Positions 50,830-56,983 of a DNA stretch of 56,983 nt are shown in pieces; position 1 is the stretch's first letter, and each line of letters starts with the position of its first letter. The notes below the pieces were generated by a model. That model did not search any database, had not been told where the DNA came from, and was given only the letters and a program-made list of their open reading frames with translations. The stretch is from contig JAQSWN010000021.1 in the NCBI GenBank assembly GCA_029266615.1, positions 1 to 56,983 on the forward strand. The letters run 5' to 3'. Position numbers and translations under genes: made by a program. The DNA is from Polyangiaceae bacterium. Lineage in GTDB: Bacteria > Myxococcota_A > Polyangia > Polyangiales > Polyangiaceae.

Positions 50830-52376
50830 AAGATGGGTCCCGCGCGTCGCACTTCCGAGCCTCCCGCCCAGATGAGCTCTACCTCCAGGGGTTGGTTGGA
50901 GGAGATGGTCACGGTCGGCTTCGCAGTCTTTTCCGCGCGGGCCTCGACGCGCAAATCGACGGAACCGTCGGCTCCAAAGGGATAGCGGCTGACCCCCAGC
51001 TCATCCGTGCGGTGGATCTTCCACGTGAGGCGGCGCTTGCGAGAGTCGTAGCGGAGGCCAAACAGGTACTCGAACAGGACCGCGATGGGCGTGATGCCGG
51101 TCCACCCTACGAAGTTGTTTCGCCCTCGGCCTTCGCTCGGCTTGTCCGGAGCGTGGTGCTCCCAAACCGCTTCTGTCTTCTCGAAGGACTCGATGACGTT
51201 GAAGTAGTGATTCTCCGCGATCTGCTGGGCTAAGTCCTCGAGGCCGCGCTCGGAGAGACCCCGCAAAACCATGTAGTTGGTCGGCGCCCACACGCCTCCG
51301 AGCCACAAGCCGCCGTCCCCGTCGTAGCCGGGTGTGTCCGCGGACAAGCTCGGAATGCGGTGGAGTCGCTTGAACTCGCTCTCCAGGTCCAGATGGGAAA
51401 CGAAGCGCGAAAGCCGTTCGGCCGGGACCACGTCCGCGAGGAGCGCCCAGTAGGCGCCAATCGTCTTCACGTCCGTGAGCCGGGTCTGCTCGCGGCTGAG
51501 ATCGTGGAAGAAGCCGGTGCTGTCGTCCCACAGCTGCTCGTTGATCCAGGGGATGAGCTGCGCGTTCTCTTCCGCAAAGTCCTGGACCTCGTCGCGCCGA
51601 CCGAGCACGTCCGCGAACGCGAGCACGATGCGGTTGGCGAGCACCGCCTGCACGGTCGCGTCCACCCACGTGCGATGGGCGTGGTCCAGCTGCGTGTGCG
51701 ACCGCGCGGGAATGCGCGGCTGGTTATCCATGCCGCTGGACAGGCCCGTACCCCAGTAGCTGCCGTTCGGCCACGTGCGGTACTTCCGGTTCCACAAGCC
51801 GTACGCGACGAGCGCTGGGAACACCGCGCTCACACGTTCGCGATCACCGAACTGGAGGAAATACTCGTACTCGCTCAGACCGAGCACGTTCGGGCCGCTG
51901 CCCGCCGGGTCGAAGCGGCTGTAGCACTCCGTGCCGTTCTCCTCGCGGAACTGGCGACAGATACCGCCGTCCGGGTGCTGATTGCAGTAGAAGTTGTCGA
52001 GCGTGTGTTGGAACTTGAACGCGCGATCCCCGTAGCGACCGAACAAGGTGATGAACACCGAGTCCCACATGTACAAGCAGTCGTTGAACATGGTGGACGA
52101 GAAGTCCGAGACGAAGCCGTTTTCTTCGGTCGCGCGCCGAAAGTTCTGGAACGCGATTTCCCAGCAGCGCCAATAACATTCGAGCGCGGGCTCATGACCA
52201 GGCCAGTGCGGAACCGGCAGCAGCTTGGCTCGCGCGTCGGCGAACGTCGGCGGCTCCGCGCTCTCACGGCGAACGCGACGCCGGAACGGGTTCTCGTTGG
52301 CGAACGGATTGACGACGTACGTCGCGACGTACGTCGTATCGACTGGCCGGTTGCGAAGGTTGAGCGGATTGCGCAT
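50826..52376 (-). CDS. GH63/MGH1-like glycoside hydrolase
   Basis: 516 residues of an (alpha/alpha)6 barrel. FNDCLYMWDSVFITLFGRY, NGSYWGTGLSSGMDNQPR, DVKTIGAYWALLADVVP, GGLWLGGVWAPTNYMVLRGL and VWEHHAPDKPSEGRGRNNFV follow the pattern of mannosylglycerate hydrolase and related GH63 enzymes; the acid is probably the Asp of WDSVF and the base a Glu such as that in VWEHH. No signal peptide, so likely cytoplasmic, acting on a compatible solute or an oligosaccharide. ATG 52376 (MRNPLNL) is the preferred start; the frame is open to 52490 without support. Confidence 0.8.
   Translation of the reverse strand: MRNPLNLRNRPVDTTYVATYVVNPFANENPFRRRVRRESAEPPTFADARAKLLPVPHWPGHEPALECYWRCWEIAFQNFRRATEENGFVSDFSSTMFNDCLYMWDSVFITLFGRYGDRAFKFQHTLDNFYCNQHPDGGICRQFREENGTECYSRFDPAGSGPNVLGLSEYEYFLQFGDRERVSAVFPALVAYGLWNRKYRTWPNGSYWGTGLSSGMDNQPRIPARSHTQLDHAHRTWVDATVQAVLANRIVLAFADVLGRRDEVQDFAEENAQLIPWINEQLWDDSTGFFHDLSREQTRLTDVKTIGAYWALLADVVPAERLSRFVSHLDLESEFKRLHRIPSLSADTPGYDGDGGLWLGGVWAPTNYMVLRGLSERGLEDLAQQIAENHYFNVIESFEKTEAVWEHHAPDKPSEGRGRNNFVGWTGITPIAVLFEYLFGLRYDSRKRRLTWKIHRTDELGVSRYPFGADGSVDLRVEARAEKTAKPTVTISSNQPLEVELIWAGGSEVRRAGPIL
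52312..52337. repeat. Perfect 26-bp palindrome in the 5' end of the glycoside hydrolase gene
   Basis: The bases read identically on both strands, and the palindrome itself contains two copies of the 12-base palindrome CGACGTACGTCG. It lies 40-65 bases inside the reading frame and encodes TTYVATYVV. Its place near the divergent start region suggests an operator or a protein-binding site, although codon repetition could produce it by chance. Confidence 0.6.
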
Positions 52377-52647
52377 GGCCGGAATTCGTTCGAATATCCG
52401 TAGGTTCCGAAGCCGGCCATGGGGCTGACGCCGCCGTGCCGGCTCCTCCCGAATACCACATCCTCGGTCGGCTGCCTCCTTCAGCCGCACGCTCCGGACA
52501 ACTGTCCGCGCCGGGGCTTGCGTTCTTTCGCCCCAGACCTAGGTGAGGTCGCCACCTCGGATTTTCTCGCCGTTTTCAGGGCGGGAGTTGCGTTTAGCCA
52601 CCTCGGCGACGCCGGGATCGAGCTGTGGTACCTGGGCCCCCGCGCGC
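52377..52647. other. Divergent intergenic region, hydrolase versus efflux operon
   Basis: Gene-free 271 bases between the glycoside hydrolase and MacA-like starts. Visible structure is limited to a small hairpin GAGGT-CGCC-ACCTC (52545-52558) and a 10-base direct repeat GCCACCTCGG at 52551-52560 and 52597-52606, which lies 41 bases before the efflux operon start. Promoters for both units should be here, but no hexamers are convincing. Confidence 0.4.
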
Positions 52648-53892
52648 ATGTCCGATCAGCTTTCCTCCGACCTCGCCTCCCTCAAGATCGACCGGAGCGC
52701 TCCACGTCCGAAGGGCAAGAGCCCGGTCGGGGCAATCGTGGGCGTCCTGCTCCTGCTCGGCGCCGCCGGCGCTGGCTACCAGTGGGGCTGGCCCGCCCTG
52801 CAGTCGGCCGTCTTCAAAACCGAGGTGGAGACGACGGAGGTCATCACGATGTCTCCCGCGCAAGCCTCCGTGGAGCTGACCTCCACCGGGTACATCATCG
52901 CTCAGAGGGACTCGGCGGTGGCGTGCAAAGTCATGGGCAAGGTGAAGGCGCAGCACGTCCGCCAGGGCTCGAAGGTGAAGGAGGGAGACGTCCTGCTCGA
53001 GATCGATCCCGCCGATCAGAACGCGAGCATCGCCACCGCCTACAGCCAATCCGCGGCCGCGCGCGCTCGGATTGAGACCGCAAAGGCGACGCTGGCCGAG
53101 ATTCAGCAACAGGCCCGGCGCGCGCAAAGCTTGGCTCAAGAGGGCATCGGCCCCAAGGGCGCTGCGGACGACTTGAACGCGCGCGCCGCTTCCCTCATGC
53201 AGCAGGTCAAGGCCTCCGAAGCGGAAGCCAAGGCTGCGGACTCCTTGGTCGCGGCACTGAAGGTTAACCTCGGCAATTTCACGATCGTCGCGCCGATCTC
53301 GGGGACCGTGATCAACAAGCCGCCGGAGGTGGGCGAGTTCGTCGGCCCGCAGCCGGCCGGCGTCGCCATCGACATGGGCGGCGTGCAGATCGCAGACTTC
53401 AACTCGCTCATGGTGGAGACGGACGTGCCGGAGAGCCGCCTTTCCCAGGTAAAAATGGGCGGGCCGGCGGAGATCGTGCTGGACGCGTTTCCGAGCAAGC
53501 GCTTCCGCGGCAAAGCCGTCGAGGTCACGCCGACCGTGAATCGCACCAAGGCGACCGTGACCGTCAAGGTCGCGTTCGTGGACGAGAACGAAGGCGTGCT
53601 CCCAGACATGTCCGCGCGCGTGAGCTTTTTGAGCGGAGAGCTCAACAAGGAGGCCATGCAGGCGCCGCCCAAGACCATCGTGCCGGGCAGCGCGTTGGTG
53701 GACAAGAACGGCTCGAAGGCGGTCTATCGGCTGGAGAGCGGCATCGTGCGGCTCACCCCGGTCACGCTAGGGCCCGCATTCGGCACTGGGTTCGAAGTGC
53801 AAAGCGGCGTGAGCTCCGGCACACGCATCGTGAACAACCCGCCTGCAGATTTGGCGGACGGTCAGAAGATCAAGGAAAGGAAAGAGGGATGA
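52648..53892 (+). CDS. MacA-like periplasmic adaptor (HlyD family)
   Basis: 414 residues. One N-terminal membrane anchor (VGAIVGVLLLLGAAGAGY, about residues 28-45), then a biotinyl-lipoyl half (KVKAQHVRQGSKVKEGDVLLEID), an alpha-helical hairpin (about residues 125-205), the second lipoyl half (FTIVAPISGTVINKPPEVGEFV) and a beta-barrel part. Adaptors of this kind link an inner-membrane ABC permease to an outer-membrane channel. First gene of a four-gene operon; its stop overlaps the ATPase start. No outer-membrane channel gene is in the window. Confidence 0.88.
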   Translation: MSDQLSSDLASLKIDRSAPRPKGKSPVGAIVGVLLLLGAAGAGYQWGWPALQSAVFKTEVETTEVITMSPAQASVELTSTGYIIAQRDSAVACKVMGKVKAQHVRQGSKVKEGDVLLEIDPADQNASIATAYSQSAAARARIETAKATLAEIQQQARRAQSLAQEGIGPKGAADDLNARAASLMQQVKASEAEAKAADSLVAALKVNLGNFTIVAPISGTVINKPPEVGEFVGPQPAGVAIDMGGVQIADFNSLMVETDVPESRLSQVKMGGPAEIVLDAFPSKRFRGKAVEVTPTVNRTKATVTVKVAFVDENEGVLPDMSARVSFLSGELNKEAMQAPPKTIVPGSALVDKNGSKAVYRLESGIVRLTPVTLGPAFGTGFEVQSGVSSGTRIVNNPPADLADGQKIKERKEG

Positions 53893-54605
53893 GCGAGAGC
53901 ACGCAACCGACACCGCCGGCGACGAACGGCAAGAGCGATATCATCGTGCTCAAGGGGGTCGGCAAATCCTTCTGGCGCGGCAAGGAGCGCTTGGACGTCT
54001 TGAAGGAGCTCGACCTGACCATGAAAGAGGGCGCCTTCGAGGCGCTGATGGGGCCTTCCGGCTCCGGCAAGTCGACGCTCCTCAACCTCATTGCGGGCTT
54101 GGACGTGCCGACCTCCGGCTCGCTGAAGGTCGCGGGGCACGAGCTGAGCCAAATGGGCGAAGGCGATCGGGCCGGGTTCCGCGCGGCCAACATCGGCTTC
54201 GTGTTCCAAACGTACAACTTGATGCCCGTGCTCACCGCGCTAGAAAACGTGGAGCTACCGCTGCTGCTCACGAAGCTCCCCGCGGCGGACCGCCGCAAGC
54301 GCGCCGAAACCGCGCTCAAGCTGGTGGGCTTGGGCGAACGCATGGGCCACTACCCGCGGCAGCTCTCCGGCGGTCAAGAGCAGCGCGTCACCATCGCGCG
54401 CGCCATCGTGACCGACCCGAAGATCATCGTCGCGGACGAGCCGACCGGCGACTTGGATCGCGAGAGCGCGAACGACATTTTGAACCTGCTCGGTCGTCTC
54501 AACACCGAGCTGAACAAAACCATCGTCATGGTGACGCACGATCCGGCTGCGGCCGAGCGCGCCAACATCTGCCACCGGCTGGACAAGGGAGCGCTCGCGC
54601 TATGA
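53889..54605 (+). CDS. MacB/LolD-type ABC transporter ATPase
   Basis: 238-residue ATPase. Walker A GPSGSGKSTLLNLIAGLD, Q-loop FVFQTYNLMPVLTALENVELP, signature LSGGQEQRVTIARAI, Walker B and D-loop IIVADEPTGDLD, and H-loop VMVTHDPAA are all intact, in contrast to the damaged exporter at 3493-5263. It should power the two FtsX-type permeases downstream. ATG overlaps the adaptor stop and its own stop overlaps the next start (ATGA on both sides). Confidence 0.93.
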   Translation: MSESTQPTPPATNGKSDIIVLKGVGKSFWRGKERLDVLKELDLTMKEGAFEALMGPSGSGKSTLLNLIAGLDVPTSGSLKVAGHELSQMGEGDRAGFRAANIGFVFQTYNLMPVLTALENVELPLLLTKLPAADRRKRAETALKLVGLGERMGHYPRQLSGGQEQRVTIARAIVTDPKIIVADEPTGDLDRESANDILNLLGRLNTELNKTIVMVTHDPAAAERANICHRLDKGALAL

Positions 54606-55768
54606 CGCTCACCAGCATTGCTGCGCGCAACATCGGGCGCAACAAGCTGCGGACGGCGCTGACCATCACCGTGGTCGCCATCGCCACGTTGTTCTTCATC
54701 TTGCTGCGCACCGTGGTCTGGTCGTGGACCTCCGCGGCGGAGTTCTCCAAAAAGGACCGCATCGCCACGCGCCACAAGGTGAGCTTCATCCTGCAGCTCC
54801 CCAAGCGCTACACCGAGGAAATCGCGCAGATACCGGGCGTGGCCGCGGTTTCTTACGCGAACTGGTTCGGCGCTAAAAATCCGAAGGACGAGACCGACTT
54901 CTTCGCCACCATCGCGACGGATCCCAAGAGCCTGCTCGAGGTGTACAGCGAAATCAAGACGACGCCGGCAGAGCGCGAGGCGTGGTTCGCGGATCGCCAG
55001 GGCGCACTCATCGGCGACGCGTTGGCCAAGAAAGAAGGCTGGAAGGTCGGCGACAAGATCACGCTCAAGGGCACGATCTACCCCGGCGATTGGGTCTTCA
55101 ACATCCGCGGCATCTACACGACGACCACCACCAACGTGGACAAGTCCACGCTCTGGTTTCACTACAACTACCTGAACGAGTCCCTCCCCGAGCGCCGTAA
55201 AGATCTCGTGGGGTGGATTGCAACGAACGTGCGGAACGCTTCGGACTCCGGCCGTATCTCCAAAGAGATCGACGCCAAGTTCGACACCCGTGACTTGCAG
55301 ACCATCACCATGAGCGAAGCCGCGCTCAACCAGTCCTTTTTGGGGATGTTCGCGGCGGTGCTCAAGGCGATCGACATGGTCTCCGTCGTCATCACGCTGA
55401 TCATGGCGATGATCGTCGGCAATACGATCGCGATGGGCGTTCGCGAGCGCACCAACGAGTACGGCGTTCTCCGCGCGATCGGCTTTTTGCCCGGCCACGT
55501 GGCGCGCTTCATCCTCGTCGAGGGTGTCGTGATCGGCGTGCTGGGCGGGCTGATCGGCGTGTTGCTGGGTTATCCGGTCGTCAACAACGGCATGGGCCGC
55601 GTGATCGAAGAGAACATGGGCAACATGTTCCCGCAGTTCAGGGTGCAGCCAGAGATCGCGGCCTTCGCGTTCGGGCTCGCAACTCTGCTCGGCTTGCTCG
55701 CCGCGATCTTGCCGGCGCGCCAGGCCTCCAAGCTGCAAGTGGTGGAAGCGCTGCGGCGCGTGGGTTGA
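54602..55768 (+). CDS. FtsX/MacB-type ABC permease, first copy
   Basis: 388 residues with the FtsX-like layout: one N-terminal helix, a large periplasmic domain (about residues 50-255), then three helices at the C-terminus. IAARNIGRNKLRTALTITV and ERTNEYGVLRAIGFLPGHV are the typical N-terminal and coupling-helix sequences; ILPARQASKLQVVEALRR ends the chain. Mechanotransmission permeases of this type do not pass substrate through the membrane but drive the adaptor. Forms a heterodimer with the second permease, as inferred from adjacency. Confidence 0.9.
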   Translation: MTLTSIAARNIGRNKLRTALTITVVAIATLFFILLRTVVWSWTSAAEFSKKDRIATRHKVSFILQLPKRYTEEIAQIPGVAAVSYANWFGAKNPKDETDFFATIATDPKSLLEVYSEIKTTPAEREAWFADRQGALIGDALAKKEGWKVGDKITLKGTIYPGDWVFNIRGIYTTTTTNVDKSTLWFHYNYLNESLPERRKDLVGWIATNVRNASDSGRISKEIDAKFDTRDLQTITMSEAALNQSFLGMFAAVLKAIDMVSVVITLIMAMIVGNTIAMGVRERTNEYGVLRAIGFLPGHVARFILVEGVVIGVLGGLIGVLLGYPVVNNGMGRVIEENMGNMFPQFRVQPEIAAFAFGLATLLGLLAAILPARQASKLQVVEALRRVG

Positions 55769-55780
55769 GGAGCAAGCTAG

Positions 55781-56953
55781 ATGATCCCGATTTCCTACAA
55801 CGTTCGCAGCCTGTTCGTGCGCAAGACGACGACGTTCGCGACCGCGGGCGGCATCGCGCTCGTCGTGTTCGTGTTGGCCGCCGCCTTCATGCTGTCCGCC
55901 GGCGTGAGCAAGACGCTCGTAGCCGGCGGGCGGCCCGACAACGCCATCGTCACCCGCAAGGGCGCCGACAACGAGATGTCGAGCAGCATCGAGGGGCCCG
56001 CCGTCAGCCTGATCCTAGCCACTCCGGGCGTGAAGAAGGACGAGACCGGCGCGCCGCTCGGAGGCGGCGAGGTCGTCGTCGTGATCGCGCAAGATCGCCT
56101 GGGCGGTGAAGCCGGCCAGGTCACCAACATCTTGGTGCGCGGCGTCTCCGACAACGTGCTCAAGGTTCGGCCGGACGTGCGCATGGTCGACGGGCGACCG
56201 GCCAAGCCGGGAACCGACGAAGTCATCATCGGCAAGGGCTTGGTCGGCAAATACCGAGGCATGACGCTCGGCGATAAGTTCGAGCTGAAGAAGAACCGCC
56301 CCGTCACCGTCGTGGGCGTGTTCGAAGCCGGCGGCTCTTCCTTCGAATCCGAAGTCTGGGCCAACCTGGAGACGGCGCGCTCGTCCTTCGGACGCGAAGG
56401 CCTCGTCTCATCCGTCACCGTGCGCCTGGATTCTCCCGCGAAGTTCGATGCGTTCAAAGCCACCATCGAGACCGACAAGCAGCTGCTTCTCGAGGCGCGC
56501 CGAGAGACGAAGTATTACGAAGACCAGTCGCAGGGAACGGCCATGTTCGTGAAGATCATGGGCATCATCATCACGTTCTTCTGCGCGACCGGCGCAACGC
56601 TGGGCGCCATGAACACGATGTTCGCGGCCGTCGCGCAGCGCAAACGCGAGGTGGGTACGCTCCGCGCGCTCGGTTTCTCCCAATTCCAAATCCTCACCTC
56701 GTTCGTCATCGAGTCCACGGTGCTGGCGGTTACGGGAGGGGTCATCGGCATGCTCGCCGCCCTCCTCTTAACGACCACGTCCGTCTCGATGATGAACTTC
56801 CAGACCTGGCAGGAGATCACGTTCTCGTTCGCGGCGACGCCCGACATCATGATCACGTGCTTGGTCGCCGGCATCGGCATGGGCGTTTTGGGCGGGTTCT
56901 TCCCCGCTCTCAAGGCCGCCGGCACGTCTCCAATCGAAGCGATGCGCGGCTGA
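55781..56953 (+). CDS. FtsX/MacB-type ABC permease, second copy
   Basis: 390 residues, same layout as its neighbour but clearly divergent in sequence. NVRSLFVRKTTTFATAGGIAL starts the chain, QRKREVGTLRALGFSQFQI is the coupling helix, and FFPALKAAGTSPIEAMRG ends it. The periplasmic domain is at about residues 45-260. Starts 12 bases after the first permease and has AGGAG upstream. A pair of different permeases with one ATPase points to a heterodimeric transporter. The remaining 30 bases of the window hold nothing recognisable. Confidence 0.9.
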   Translation: MIPISYNVRSLFVRKTTTFATAGGIALVVFVLAAAFMLSAGVSKTLVAGGRPDNAIVTRKGADNEMSSSIEGPAVSLILATPGVKKDETGAPLGGGEVVVVIAQDRLGGEAGQVTNILVRGVSDNVLKVRPDVRMVDGRPAKPGTDEVIIGKGLVGKYRGMTLGDKFELKKNRPVTVVGVFEAGGSSFESEVWANLETARSSFGREGLVSSVTVRLDSPAKFDAFKATIETDKQLLLEARRETKYYEDQSQGTAMFVKIMGIIITFFCATGATLGAMNTMFAAVAQRKREVGTLRALGFSQFQILTSFVIESTVLAVTGGVIGMLAALLLTTTSVSMMNFQTWQEITFSFAATPDIMITCLVAGIGMGVLGGFFPALKAAGTSPIEAMRG

Positions 56954-56983
56954 GCTGCGACGGTCGCGCACGGCGAGGTGAAC

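Noticed and set aside
1-56983. tRNA, rRNA, riboswitch or CRISPR array
   Set aside because: Reading both strands by eye gave no cloverleaf, conserved rRNA sequence, known riboswitch core or regularly spaced repeats; a covariance-model search would be needed to exclude small RNAs.

Overview
The window is high-GC DNA from a proteobacterium-like organism with long, tightly packed genes. It is most likely a myxobacterium. The main support is a sugar dehydrogenase at 13361-15022 ending in a Gly/Ser/Ala-rich linker and a MYXO-CTERM-type tail (Cys-Gly-Cys, one hydrophobic helix, an Arg cluster). Several other secreted or lipid-anchored proteins carry similar low-complexity linkers. Start codons are often GTG or TTG, and neighbours are often joined by ATGA or GTGA overlaps. 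No rRNA, tRNA, CRISPR array, prophage or intact insertion sequence was seen.

Layout. 1-5663: partial FAD glycerol-3-phosphate dehydrogenase, a secreted unknown, a CDP-alcohol phosphatidyltransferase, an SGNH lipase-like lipoprotein, then a GAF protein overlapping an MsbA-type ABC exporter gene that has lost its signature and Walker B region. 5788-12115: a complete six-gene ebo cluster arranged as two converging arms, eboD-eboE-eboC (+) and eboA-eboB-eboF (-). 12132-15022: a PQQ-type sugar dehydrogenase plus a diheme cytochrome c lipoprotein. 15230-21448: a membrane-lipid block (MMPL/RND exporter, Aur1-like PAP2 enzyme, PgpA, second CDP-alcohol phosphatidyltransferase, metallophosphoesterase). 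21549-27631: FGE-fold lipoprotein, purEK, fatty acid desaturase, a gene remnant, SCO1-like copper protein, ketopantoate reductase and two very small genes. 27658-37552: a surface-glycan or glycolipid block (methyltransferase, polyprenol-type GT2, DUF2079 and GT-C-like membrane proteins, discoidin-domain protein, a GT2-methyltransferase fusion, UPF0104-like protein). 37737-45549: SNF2 helicase, lipoprotein, SDR39U1 epimerase, and an overlapping lipoprotein-histidine kinase-bioA-gtrA set. 45615-49676: dnaX-recR-ridA and a conserved-looking unknown. 49954-56953: class IV aminotransferase, GH63/MGH1-like hydrolase, and a MacAB-type ABC efflux set with two permeases.

Most notable: (i) the ebo cluster, whose product is still unknown, split here into two convergent operons, with an exact 99-bp in-frame tandem duplication inside eboC; (ii) the out-of-frame internal deletion in the neighbouring ABC exporter; (iii) a repeated palindromic box in front of a phospholipid synthase gene; (iv) a 199-bp element bounded by near-perfect inverted repeats; (v) a 23-residue cationic amphipathic peptide gene with a strong ribosome binding site. 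Family assignments come from motif recognition only; no database search was run.
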